This document shows positions 10,671 through 18,767 of a stretch of DNA of 64,000 nucleotides, piece by piece. How positions within the stretch are numbered: the stretch's first letter is position 1; each line of letters opens with the position of its first letter. Location of the stretch: positions 41,163-105,162 of the forward strand of contig SBGX01000028.1 in assembly GCA_006226425.1 (NCBI GenBank). The letters are read 5' to 3'. The stretch comes from Bacteroidota bacterium (GTDB lineage: Bacteria; Bacteroidota; Bacteroidia; Flavobacteriales_D; Crocinitomicaceae). The notes below the pieces were generated by a model. That model did not search any database and was not told where the DNA came from. It worked only from the letters and a program-made list of their open reading frames with translations. The position numbers and the translations under genes were made by a program.

Positions 10671-10976
10671 TCAAACTTTAATTTCAACATCGACACCGCT
10701 AGGCAATTCCAAACGCATCAAGGCATCTACTGTCTTTGAAGATGAACTGTAGATATCCAACAAACGTTTGTATGCACACAGTTCAAACTGCTCACGCGCT
10801 TTTTTATTTACGTGTGGTGACTTCAATACCGTGTAGATTCTTTTGTGCGTTGGAAGTGGAATTGGTCCACTTACTACCGCTCCTGTCGCTTTTACGGTTT
10901 TTACGATCTTCTCTGCTGATTTATCTACCAGGTTGTGATCGTAAGACTTCAGTTTTATTCTAATTTTCTGACTCAT
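10671..10976 (-). CDS. rpsJ: 30S ribosomal protein S10
   Basis: A 101-residue S10 of the 30S head, which also serves NusB-dependent antitermination. It starts [20 protein letters not shown] and holds [20 protein letters not shown] and the closing [11 protein letters not shown]. It directly follows fusA; there is no tuf gene between them, so EF-Tu must be encoded elsewhere. Confidence 0.97.
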   Translation of the reverse strand: MSQKIRIKLKSYDHNLVDKSAEKIVKTVKATGAVVSGPIPLPTHKRIYTVLKSPHVNKKAREQFELCAYKRLLDIYSSSSKTVDALMRLELPSGVDVEIKV

Positions 10977-10987
10977 TTCTTTACCAA

Positions 10988-13093
10988 TTAAGCATTCACT
11001 TTACCATTCACTTTTGCAATCACTTCTTCAGCAACATTCTTTGGTGCTTCTGAGAAGTGAGAAAACTCCATCGAGGAAGTAGCACGACCTGATGTAATTG
11101 TACGCAACTGAGTTACATATCCAAACATTTCTGCCAATGGCACATCAGCTTTTACTACTTTGGATCCGTTCTTGTCATCCATTCCCTTCATCATTCCTCG
11201 ACGACGGTTCAGGTCAGCAACAACATCCCCCATATTTTCCTCTGGAGTAACAACTTCCAACTTCATGATTGGTTCAAGCAATACCGGGTTACACTTTTTC
11301 AAGGCCGTTTTGTAAGCCATCTTGGCACACACCTCAAACGACAATGAATCCGAGTCAACTGCGTGGAAAGATCCATCAATCAATTCAACTTTCATGGCAT
11401 CAACCGGATATCCAGCAAGTACACCATTCTTCATTGAATCCTTAAACCCTTTCTCTACAGATGGAATAAATTCTTTTGGAATGTTACCCCCTTTGATTGA
11501 GTTGACAAACTCCAACCCTGTTTTTTCAGAATCTTCCTGTGGTGAAATTTTAACAACGATATCGGCAAACTTACCACGACCACCTGTCTGTTTCTTGTAA
11601 ACTTCACGATGATCAACCGGAATCGTAATGTTCTCACGGTAAGACACCTGAGGCGCACCCTGATTAACTTCCACCTTAAACTCTCTTCTCAAACGGTCTA
11701 CGATGATATCCAGGTGAAGCTCTCCCATTCCGGAGATCACTGTCTGACCTGTTTCTTCATCTGTATGAACACGGAAGGTTGGATCTTCTTCAGCCAATTT
11801 TGACAAACCAACAGAAAGCTTATCCGTATCCGCCTGCGTCTTAGGCTCGATTGCCAATCCAATTACAGGATCCGGGAACACCATTGATTCCAAGACGATT
11901 GGTGCATTTTCCGCACACAATGTATCTCCTGTACGGATATCTTTAAATCCAACAACCGCACCGATATCTCCAGCCCCCAATTCAGTAATTTGGTTCTGTT
12001 TGTTCGCGTGCATTTGGAAGATTCGGGAAATTCGCTCCTTGTTACCTGAACGTGTATTCATTACATAAGACCCTGCCGCAAGCTTCCCTGAGTATGCTCT
12101 CACGAAACACAAACGACCTACGAATGGGTCTGTTGCAATTTTAAATGCCAGGGCTGAGAAAGGCTCATCATAAGATGGCTTTCTTGAAGCAGGCTCATCC
12201 GTTTTAGGGTTTGTTCCTTCAATAGCCTCAATATCCAATGGAGAAGGAAGAATTTCCATCACCATGTCCAGCATCGCCTGAACTCCTTTGTTCTTAAATG
12301 CAGAACCACACATCATTGGAACTACTTTTCCAGCGATTGTTGCTTCTCTTAAAGCATCCAAAATTTCTCTTTCTGTCAAAGATTCTGGATCCTCGAAATA
12401 TTTCTCCATCAACGTATCGTTGAATTCAGCTACTGCTTCCAATAACTTCTCACGATACTCAGTTGCTTCATCTACGATATCAGCTGGGATTTCAACTTCC
12501 TCAAAAGTCATTCCCATATCTGCCTCGTTCCAAACGATTCCTTTAAAGTTAATCAGATCAACCACTCCCTTGAAGTGATCTTCTGCCCCGATTGGAATTT
12601 GAAGTGGAAGTGCGTGACTTCCCAACATTTCTTTTACCTGACGACAAACATTCAGGAAGTCTGCTCCCTGACGGTCCATCTTATTAACGAAACCAATACG
12701 TGGAACGTTATAGTTGTTGGCCAGTCTCCAGTTTGTTTCTGACTGTGGCTCTACACCATCAACCGCAGAAAACAAGAATACCAAACCATCCAATACACGA
12801 AGTGATCTGTTTACCTCAACGGTAAAATCAACGTGTCCTGGGGTGTCAATGATATTCACGTGGTAATCCTGATTGCGGTACTTCCAGTTTAGGGTTGTAG
12901 CTGCAGAAGTAATGGTAATTCCCCGCTCCTGCTCTTGCTCCATCCAGTCCATCGTAGCCGCACCGTCGTGAACCTCTCCAATTTTGTGACTCACACCACC
13001 GTAATAAAGGATTCGCTCCGTCGTTGTGGTTTTACCAGCATCAATGTGCGCAGCAATACCAATATTTCTTGTAAATTTAAGATCTCTTGCCAT
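10988..13093 (-). CDS. fusA: Elongation factor G
   Basis: A 701-residue translational GTPase that drives translocation and, with RRF, ribosome recycling. The G1 loop is AHIDAGKT at residues 15-22; G2 lies in [12 protein letters not shown]3 is DTPGHVD and G4 is [10 protein letters not shown]. Domains II to V follow, with the domain IV segment [17 protein letters not shown] and the [14 protein letters not shown] stretch. It is the classical str-operon EF-G, between rpsG and rpsJ, and lacks any sign of being an EF-G2 paralogue. Confidence 0.98.
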   Translation of the reverse strand: MARDLKFTRNIGIAAHIDAGKTTTTERILYYGGVSHKIGEVHDGAATMDWMEQEQERGITITSAATTLNWKYRNQDYHVNIIDTPGHVDFTVEVNRSLRVLDGLVFLFSAVDGVEPQSETNWRLANNYNVPRIGFVNKMDRQGADFLNVCRQVKEMLGSHALPLQIPIGAEDHFKGVVDLINFKGIVWNEADMGMTFEEVEIPADIVDEATEYREKLLEAVAEFNDTLMEKYFEDPESLTEREILDALREATIAGKVVPMMCGSAFKNKGVQAMLDMVMEILPSPLDIEAIEGTNPKTDEPASRKPSYDEPFSALAFKIATDPFVGRLCFVRAYSGKLAAGSYVMNTRSGNKERISRIFQMHANKQNQITELGAGDIGAVVGFKDIRTGDTLCAENAPIVLESMVFPDPVIGLAIEPKTQADTDKLSVGLSKLAEEDPTFRVHTDEETGQTVISGMGELHLDIIVDRLRREFKVEVNQGAPQVSYRENITIPVDHREVYKKQTGGRGKFADIVVKISPQEDSEKTGLEFVNSIKGGNIPKEFIPSVEKGFKDSMKNGVLAGYPVDAMKVELIDGSFHAVDSDSLSFEVCAKMAYKTALKKCNPVLLEPIMKLEVVTPEENMGDVVADLNRRRGMMKGMDDKNGSKVVKADVPLAEMFGYVTQLRTITSGRATSSMEFSHFSEAPKNVAEEVIAKVNGKVNA

Positions 13094-13099
13094 CGTATT

Positions 13100-13570
13100 T
13101 TAGAATCTAAAGTGTGAAAATGCTTTGTTAGCTTCAGCCATTCGAAGGGTATCTTCTTTCTTCTTGTAAGCAGCCCCCTCTTCTTTTGCTGCGGCAATAA
13201 TCTCAGCGGCCAACTTACCAGCCATTGATTTCTCGTTACGCTTACGTGCGAAGCCAATCAACCATTTCATTGCCAATGAATTTTTTCTCCCCTCACGCAC
13301 TGGAGTAGGAATCTGAAATGTAGCCCCTCCAACTCTTCGGCTTCGGACCTCAACACTTGGAGTAACGTTTTCCAGTGCTTTTTTCCAAACCTCCAAACCG
13401 GGTTGATCTTCCACTTTCTGATCTACGATGTCAATTGCACTGTAGAATATTTTGAATGCCAGGTTCTTCTTACCATCATACATCAGGTTATTCACAAACT
13501 TGGTTACCTGAACGTCGTTAAACTTGGGATCTGGCAGGATCGTCAGTTTTTTTGCTTTTCTTCTTCTCAT
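13100..13570 (-). CDS. rpsG: 30S ribosomal protein S7
   Basis: A 156-residue S7, the primary binder of the 16S rRNA 3' domain and part of the E site. [19 protein letters not shown] opens it and [19 protein letters not shown] plus [17 protein letters not shown] are diagnostic. It is the second gene after the promoter. Confidence 0.97.
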   Translation of the reverse strand: MRRRKAKKLTILPDPKFNDVQVTKFVNNLMYDGKKNLAFKIFYSAIDIVDQKVEDQPGLEVWKKALENVTPSVEVRSRRVGGATFQIPTPVREGRKNSLAMKWLIGFARKRNEKSMAGKLAAEIIAAAKEEGAAYKKKEDTLRMAEANKAFSHFRF

Positions 13571-13585
13571 CTCTGAACAGCTTTA

Positions 13586-13963
13586 TTATTTCTGTTTTGG
13601 TTTCTTAGCACCGTACTTAGAACGACGCTGTGTTCTTCCTTCTACCCCTGCTGTATCTTCAGCACCACGGACAATGTGATAACGAACACCTGGAAGGTCT
13701 TTCACCCTTCCACCACGCACCAGCACCAAGGAGTGCTCTTGCAGGTTGTGTCCTTCACCTCCGATGTAGGCATTGACTTCCTTACCATTTGTTAGACGAA
13801 CACGGGCCACTTTTCTCATGGCTGAGTTCGGCTTTTTAGGAGTAGTGGTGTAAACCCTTACACATACCCCTTTGCGCTGCGGACAGGAGTCAAGAGCTGC
13901 AGATTTGCTTTTCTTAACAACCGCCGTGCGTCCCTTGCGAACTAATTGTTGAATAGTTGGCAT
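13586..13963 (-). CDS. rpsL: 30S ribosomal protein S12
   Basis: A 125-residue S12 at the decoding centre. The two loops where streptomycin-resistance mutations arise carry the wild-type lysines: Lys43 in TPKKPNSA and Lys88 in [12 protein letters not shown], so sequence predicts a sensitive ribosome. Asp89, methylthiolated by RimO in some bacteria, is present. First gene of the super-operon; its ATG lies about 50 bases downstream of the predicted transcription start. Confidence 0.98.
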   Translation of the reverse strand: MPTIQQLVRKGRTAVVKKSKSAALDSCPQRKGVCVRVYTTTPKKPNSAMRKVARVRLTNGKEVNAYIGGEGHNLQEHSLVLVRGGRVKDLPGVRYHIVRGAEDTAGVEGRTQRRSKYGAKKPKQK

Positions 13964-14019
13964 AAATTAATCTTACTTTTTATTAATATATTTCAAGCCC
14001 AAACATAGTTTTGGGGGTG

Positions 14020-14049
14020 CAAAGATAGAAAGAAAATCTTAGATTGCAA
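14020..14049 (-). promoter_or_regulatory. Main promoter of the str-S10-spc operon
   Basis: On the minus strand the -33 element TTG (14047-14049) is followed by 19 bases and the -7 element TATCTTTG (14020-14027). This is an ideal match to the Bacteroidota primary-sigma consensus (TTG, about 19-21, TAnnTTTG). It implies transcription start near 14013 and a leader of about 50 bases before rpsL. Confidence 0.85.
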
Positions 14050-14059
14050 GGGTTTAGGC

Positions 14060-14106
14060 AAATAAATCAGCCTTTTTTCACATTTGGCTGTTTATTTCTT
14101 TTTTTG
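14060..14106 (+). terminator. Hairpin plus T-tract upstream of the rpsL promoter
   Basis: AAATAAATCAGCC (14060-14072) can pair with GGCTGTTTATTT (14086-14097) with one bulged base and a 13-base loop, followed by CTTTTTTTG (14098-14106). It looks like an intrinsic terminator for plus-strand transcription, but no plus-strand gene precedes it. It may stop antisense transcription leaving the ribosomal operon, or be chance in AT-rich DNA. Confidence 0.4.
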
Positions 14107-14185
14107 ACAGGATCAAACCTTCAAATTCGACGACAAACATAAACAATTTTCCTTTTGAAAAATCTCCCTTAAAAATTGGATGATT

Positions 14186-14218
14186 TTGCCACCAGAGAGG
14201 TCCCCGTTTTTAAATTTG
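14186..14218 (+). promoter_or_regulatory. Putative promoter of the 31-codon ORF
   Basis: A -7 box TAAATTTG (14211-14218) is preceded at 22 bases by TTG (14186-14188). The spacing is slightly long, but the -7 box is a full match. Transcription would start near 14225, about 40 bases before the ATG of the small ORF. Confidence 0.4.
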
Positions 14219-14265
14219 GCACAGCATTTGATTTTAGCTCATTGTAACCTTAAAAATTGACTACA

Positions 14266-14361
14266 ATGGATATCAAAGCACAAGCCCTGGAAAAAATGCT
14301 GAATGCATCTTTAGAAGAATACCTGGCGTTCCTGAGTAAACTCACGCTGAACGCACACTAA
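14266..14361 (+). CDS. Possible 31-aa peptide, unknown function
   Basis: ATG at 14266 opens a 31-codon frame ending TAA, with no Shine-Dalgarno sequence (normal for this phylum). The peptide starts MDIKAQALEKMLNASLEEYL and ends AFLSKLTLNAH. Leu, Met and Phe recur about every 3-4 residues opposite charged residues, so it could form an amphipathic helix. It has no similarity I recognise. Support is the start codon just downstream of a good promoter-like box; against it is the short length, which could arise by chance. Confidence 0.3.
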   Translation: MDIKAQALEKMLNASLEEYLAFLSKLTLNAH

Positions 14362-14398
14362 ATTATCATATAACAAATGATGACCATCGACGGGTCGT

Positions 14399-14428
14399 TT
14401 TGCAGGTCGCGATTAATTTCTATATTTG
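14399..14428 (+). promoter_or_regulatory. Possible promoter of the saccharopine dehydrogenase family gene
   Basis: TTTG (14399-14402) followed by 18 bases and TATATTTG (14421-14428) resembles the Bacteroidota promoter. It would leave a leader of about 125 bases. A weaker TAAATTTA at 14539-14546, close to the ATG, is an alternative. Confidence 0.35.
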
Positions 14429-14559
14429 ATCATGGCTTTTAAGGACAGACGTTTTTTAAAATTTCCCTGGATACTTTGTCCGGGATTGTAGCTGTGCTGA
14501 GCTTCTGCCTCATGACAAGTTACTATTCACCTTCATTTTAAATTTAACGTATTGACCCG

Positions 14560-15699
14560 ATGGCTAACATCATTATTCTTGGAGCCGGCATGGTTGGATC
14601 AGCCATGGCACTCGACCTCGCTAAAATTCATTCTGTTTGTTCATGTGACTTAAGCGAAATAAATCTTCAACGATTAGCTGAACGTAACCCAAAAATTCAA
14701 ACCCTTCTTCTTGACGTTTCTAAGCCAAAGGAGCTAAAATCTGCTATTGCCCCTTTCGACCTCGTTATTTCCGCCGTACCCGGTTTCCTGGGTTTCAATA
14801 CCCTGAAGGAAATCATCAACTGCGGCAAAAATGTAGTTGATATCTCCTTCTTTCCTGAAAATGGTCTGGAACTCGATGAATTCGCACGGAAGAAAGGTGT
14901 AACCGCAATCATCGATTGTGGTGTAGCGCCTGGAATGGACAATCTAATTCTGGGATTCCATAATGAGCAAATGCAGCTAACCGACTTTGAGTGTTACGTC
15001 GGAGGGCTCCCAAAAATCAAAAAATGGCCTTTCAACTATAAAGCTCCCTTTTCACCGATCGATGTCATCGAAGAATATACCAGACCTGCTCGTTACGTCG
15101 AAAACGGAAAGCTCGTCATTAAACCTGCGATGAGCGATGTGGAACATCGCTACTTCGATCAATTAGGCACTTTAGAAGCCTTTAATTCGGATGGCTTAAG
15201 ATCCATTGTTCACACGATGTCCCACATTCCGAATATGAAAGAGAAAACACTTCGTTTTCCTGGACACATTCAACAAATATGTGCTTTACGTGACGCTGGT
15301 TTCCTGGATCAAGAGCCCATTGAAATGAATGGAAAAAAGATTAGCCCCCTCGAATTCACTTGTAACATCCTTTTCAAAGAATGGAAATTAGCAGAAGACG
15401 AGCCCGAATTCACCGTGATGCAAGTCCGACTGCTTGGAACAGAAAAAGATGGTGTCAAAAAAGAGATTGTTTACGAACTGTATGACGAATACGACCCCGA
15501 AACGAGAACTTCTTCCATGGCTCGAACAACGGGATATACAGCAACAGCAGCAGCCAATATGTTCCTAAACGGGCTTTTTTCGGAACAGGGAGTCTTCCCT
15601 CCTGAACTAGTCGGAAAAGAGGCGGCCTGCTTCCACTTCATTCTGAATTATTTAGAAGAAAGAGGGATCCTGTATCATCGAAGCGACAAAATTATCTGA
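14560..15699 (+). CDS. Saccharopine dehydrogenase family oxidoreductase
   Basis: A 379-residue cytoplasmic protein. The N-terminus has a Rossmann dinucleotide-binding motif, IIILGAGMVGSAMALDLA (GxGxxG at residues 8-13), and the next blocks DLVISAVPGFLGF and KNVVDISFF, then DCGVAPGMDNLI, are those of the saccharopine dehydrogenase/lysine 6-dehydrogenase family. The C-terminal half (from about residue 140) matches the family's substrate domain. The exact substrate cannot be told: members include saccharopine reductases, lysine 6-dehydrogenases and carboxyspermidine dehydrogenase-like enzymes. It stands alone upstream of the helicase gene, 52 bases apart, with no other lysine-pathway gene nearby. 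Confidence 0.85.
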   Translation: MANIIILGAGMVGSAMALDLAKIHSVCSCDLSEINLQRLAERNPKIQTLLLDVSKPKELKSAIAPFDLVISAVPGFLGFNTLKEIINCGKNVVDISFFPENGLELDEFARKKGVTAIIDCGVAPGMDNLILGFHNEQMQLTDFECYVGGLPKIKKWPFNYKAPFSPIDVIEEYTRPARYVENGKLVIKPAMSDVEHRYFDQLGTLEAFNSDGLRSIVHTMSHIPNMKEKTLRFPGHIQQICALRDAGFLDQEPIEMNGKKISPLEFTCNILFKEWKLAEDEPEFTVMQVRLLGTEKDGVKKEIVYELYDEYDPETRTSSMARTTGYTATAAANMFLNGLFSEQGVFPPELVGKEAACFHFILNYLEERGILYHRSDKII

Positions 15700-15739
15700 T
15701 CTTCTTAGCCTGGTCATCGGAATTATCAATTGGATCGTT

Positions 15740-15747
15740 TAACTTTG
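15740..15747 (+). promoter_or_regulatory. -7 box directly before the helicase start
   Basis: TAACTTTG is a full -7 match only 4 bases before the ATG at 15752. No TTG is found at the usual distance upstream. If used, the mRNA would begin at or within a few bases of the start codon (leaderless). Confidence 0.45.
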
Positions 15748-15751
15748 TTCC

Positions 15752-18046
15752 ATGGACAATTATCTGGATGGCTTAAATGAAAGTCAGCGAAAAGCTGCTG
15801 AGTGCATTGAAGGACCCATGATGGTCATTGCGGGTGCGGGATCCGGAAAAACAAGGGTCCTTACCTACCGAATCGCTCACATGGTTAAATTGGGTGTCGA
15901 CCCATTCAACATTCTGGCATTGACTTTTACCAATAAAGCTGCCCGGGAAATGAATGAGCGAATCCAGAAAATTGTGGGGGATTCAGATTCGCGAAATCTA
16001 ACAATGGGGACTTTTCACTCTGTTTTTGCGCGAATCCTGAGATACAACGCAGAACGCATCGGTTACCCAAGTAATTTTACCATCTACGATACGCAGGACT
16101 CTAAGAGTGTCATCAAAGACATTGTGAAGGAGTTTAATCTCGACGACAAAGCCTACAAGCCAGGAATGGTTCTCGGTAGAATTTCTGCTGCCAAAAACAA
16201 CCTGATCTCTGCCGAGGCTTATGCGACCAATGAAGAAATTTTGTTGGAAGACAAGCAATCCCGAAGACCAGAACTAAGTCGGATTTACACGGCTTATGTG
16301 AATCGATGTCAACGAGCAGGAGCCATGGATTTTGACGACCTCCTCTTTCAGACGAATGTGCTTCTTCGCGATTTTCCAGATGTCCTGCAATATTATCAGC
16401 ACAAATTCCGCTACATTCTAGTAGATGAGTATCAGGATACCAACTACGCGCAGTACCTGATTGTCAAAAAGCTGGCAGCCGCATATGAAAACATCTGTGT
16501 TGTAGGAGACGATGCCCAGAGCATCTATTCTTTCCGGGGAGCCAATATTCAGAATATCCTGAATTTCAAAAAGGACTACCCGGATTTCAAGCTCTTCAAG
16601 CTCGAGCAAAATTATCGAAGCACCAAAAGCATCGTTGAAGCCGCCAATAGCGTTATTGCCCGAAATAAAGATCAGATCAAGAAGGAAGTTTGGACAGAAA
16701 ATGAACTGGGAAAGCCCATCGTCATTCTCCGAACGCTGACCGACAATGAAGAAGGAAAAGTCATTGCCAACCGCATCTTCGATTTAAAGCAAACGGGAGA
16801 GTACACCTACAAGGATTTCGCCATTCTCTACCGGACGAATAAGCAATCACGAAGCTTCGAGGAGGCCCTGCGCAAATTAAATATGCCCTACAAAATTTAC
16901 GGAGGACTTTCTTTTTATCAACGAAAAGAGATCAAAGATTTACTGGCATATTTTCGCTTAACAGCAAATCCTCACGACCTGGAAGCCTTTAAACGGGTTA
17001 TCAACTATCCACGCCGGGGGATTGGCAAAACCACTGTAGAAAACCTGATCATTGCGTCTTCGAGCTATAATGTCACCGTATGGACTATTCTGGAAAACAT
17101 GGCCCAATATCCGGTAAATATTAGTGCTGCAGCGAAAGCCAAACTAATCGACTTTGTGACAATGATCAAAAGCTTCGGCGCACAGCTGGAACAGACCCCC
17201 GCCTACGATCTGGCTCACCATATTGCCAAGTCTTCCGGAATTCTAAAAGAACTACATAGTGAGAAAGAAAAAGGGCCAGAAGAAGTTGAAAGGTATCAGA
17301 ATGTCGAAGAATTATTGAGCGGGATCAAAGCTTTTGCTGAAAGCATCGAGGAAGGAGAAGATCAAAAAACACTTTCCGACTTCATGCTGGATGTTGCTCT
17401 ACTTACTGATGCCGACCAGGAAAAAGAAGAGGATAAAAACAAAATTTCATTGATGACCATTCACTCAAGTAAGGGACTTGAGTTTCCACATGTTTTTTTG
17501 GTAGGCCTGGAAGAAAATTTGTTTCCCTCGCAAATGTCACTAAATACCAGAAGCGAACTGGAAGAGGAACGAAGACTCTTCTATGTAGCTGTAACCCGAG
17601 CGGAGGAAAGCTGTACCATTTCTTATGCTGCCTCCAGGTTCGCATGGGGCAACCTGATTTCTTCGGAGCCTAGTCGCTTCATCTCTGAGATCAACGACGA
17701 TTTCATCCAACACGAACATCCCTATGGAGAGAAAGTATCGTCCCGCTCACTGAGTTCGAAAATAAGTGAACCAACTTTCCAGGGTGGATTGAATAAACGT
17801 TTTTCTCCGGCCCCCAAATTGCGGTCACTTGATTCAATCAAAAGTGGAAAGACGAATTCCAGGGTTCAGGAAGAACATGCCGCTTTAAAGGTTGGGTACA
17901 ATGTGATCCATGATCGTTTCGGAAAAGGAAAAGTGATTGAGATCAATGGGGAAGGAAGCGACAAAAAAGCGACGATCTTTTTCCCAAAAGAAGGCTCCAA
18001 AACGATTCTACTCCGCTTTGCCAAGCTACAAATTCTGGAAGATTAG
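15752..18046 (+). CDS. ATP-dependent DNA helicase, PcrA/UvrD type
   Basis: A 764-residue superfamily 1A 3'-5' helicase acting in nucleotide-excision and mismatch repair and in clearing proteins from DNA. Motif order: Q motif LNESQRKA (8-15), Walker A GAGSGKT (28-34), Ia ALTFTNKAAREM, motif II VDEYQDTN, motif III GDDAQSIYSFRGA, motif IV QNYRSTKSI, motif V TIHSSKGLEF and motif VI VAVTRAEES. The C-terminal part ends in a PcrA-like Tudor domain (residues about 710-760; VGYNVIHDRFGKGKVIE). Length and tail favour the PcrA/UvrD group over Rep or RecB. The stop lies 1 base from the convergent GLPGLI gene. Confidence 0.93.
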   Translation: MDNYLDGLNESQRKAAECIEGPMMVIAGAGSGKTRVLTYRIAHMVKLGVDPFNILALTFTNKAAREMNERIQKIVGDSDSRNLTMGTFHSVFARILRYNAERIGYPSNFTIYDTQDSKSVIKDIVKEFNLDDKAYKPGMVLGRISAAKNNLISAEAYATNEEILLEDKQSRRPELSRIYTAYVNRCQRAGAMDFDDLLFQTNVLLRDFPDVLQYYQHKFRYILVDEYQDTNYAQYLIVKKLAAAYENICVVGDDAQSIYSFRGANIQNILNFKKDYPDFKLFKLEQNYRSTKSIVEAANSVIARNKDQIKKEVWTENELGKPIVILRTLTDNEEGKVIANRIFDLKQTGEYTYKDFAILYRTNKQSRSFEEALRKLNMPYKIYGGLSFYQRKEIKDLLAYFRLTANPHDLEAFKRVINYPRRGIGKTTVENLIIASSSYNVTVWTILENMAQYPVNISAAAKAKLIDFVTMIKSFGAQLEQTPAYDLAHHIAKSSGILKELHSEKEKGPEEVERYQNVEELLSGIKAFAESIEEGEDQKTLSDFMLDVALLTDADQEKEEDKNKISLMTIHSSKGLEFPHVFLVGLEENLFPSQMSLNTRSELEEERRLFYVAVTRAEESCTISYAASRFAWGNLISSEPSRFISEINDDFIQHEHPYGEKVSSRSLSSKISEPTFQGGLNKRFSPAPKLRSLDSIKSGKTNSRVQEEHAALKVGYNVIHDRFGKGKVIEINGEGSDKKATIFFPKEGSKTILLRFAKLQILED

Positions 18047-18047
18047 A

Positions 18048-18767
18048 TTACCACATTAACAGTTCGCTCACCATTCTGGCTCCCCGAGGACTATCCCCAA
18101 AGCGTTCTTCGATCAGTTTTATGAACTCGTCCTGGGAATACTTTTTTTTGGAGGCCTTGGGAATCAACTTCTTCATTCTGGGTTCCATCACTTCAAGCTC
18201 TTTGGCAAAATAAACCACCCCTCCGTCCTCCGTAGCAAGGCCGAGTATTGCTCCTGGTAAACCACGGAAAGTTTCAGGACCAATTGAAGGAACAATATCC
18301 GAGCAATACCATGCATAAATTCGCGTCGTATCGTTATACTCAAACATCGCCTTTGTACAAAAGTATTTCCCTATTTTTCTACGCTTATCGGTTATTTTCC
18401 ATTTTCGTTCTACCAAAGAGTCAAGGATTGATACCTCTTCTCCCCAAACACTAATAATGGACGTTCGTTCCCCTGTACTAAGATTCTGTACCACCTGATT
18501 TCTAGTTGTCATCCAGCTTCGATGATCCTGTTGAGCATCCTCATCAGGGATAAAAACAGACAGCGTATCATTGAAATAGAGATTGAACACGTCAATTTGA
18601 TATTTATCCTTTTCAGTGATAAAACGCCCCCTTCTTCTGTTGTCATATTTCTTCAGAAGATTCGTCCTCCGTTCAAAAGTTATTTTTCCGGAGGTGATCT
18701 GGGCATTCCCAAAATCAACCCCAGCAAACAGGAAAGAGCAAATCACTATCCACTTAAAAGTACTCAT
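18048..18767 (-). CDS. GLPGLI family secreted protein
   Basis: The frame is open up to 18815, but the ATG at 18767 gives MSTFKWIVICSFLFAG followed by a Sec cleavage region (GNAQ), the better start; the protein is then 239 aa. It carries the family motif as RGLPGAILGL (about residue 170) and the flanking KITDKRRKIGKYFCTKA and WYCSDIVPSIGPETF blocks. GLPGLI proteins are periplasmic or outer-membrane-associated, restricted to Bacteroidota, and of unknown function. Its start overlaps the end of the barrel gene by 14 bases, so the two are co-translated, a frequent pairing in the phylum. Confidence 0.85.
   Translation of the reverse strand: MSTFKWIVICSFLFAGVDFGNAQITSGKITFERRTNLLKKYDNRRRGRFITEKDKYQIDVFNLYFNDTLSVFIPDEDAQQDHRSWMTTRNQVVQNLSTGERTSIISVWGEEVSILDSLVERKWKITDKRRKIGKYFCTKAMFEYNDTTRIYAWYCSDIVPSIGPETFRGLPGAILGLATEDGGVVYFAKELEVMEPRMKKLIPKASKKKYSQDEFIKLIEERFGDSPRGARMVSELLMW

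Larger units (their letters stand above)
13964..14559. other. Intergenic region between the ribosomal operon and a plus-strand dehydrogenase gene
   Basis: This is the longest gap of the window (596 bases). It holds the minus-strand rpsL promoter (14020-14049), a hairpin with a T-run reading on the plus strand (14060-14106), and a plus-strand TAAATTTG box (14211-14218) ahead of a possible 31-codon gene (14266-14361). It also has a second plus-strand box, TATATTTG, at 14421-14428. The rest is AT-rich sequence with no recognisable RNA gene. Confidence 0.6.
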
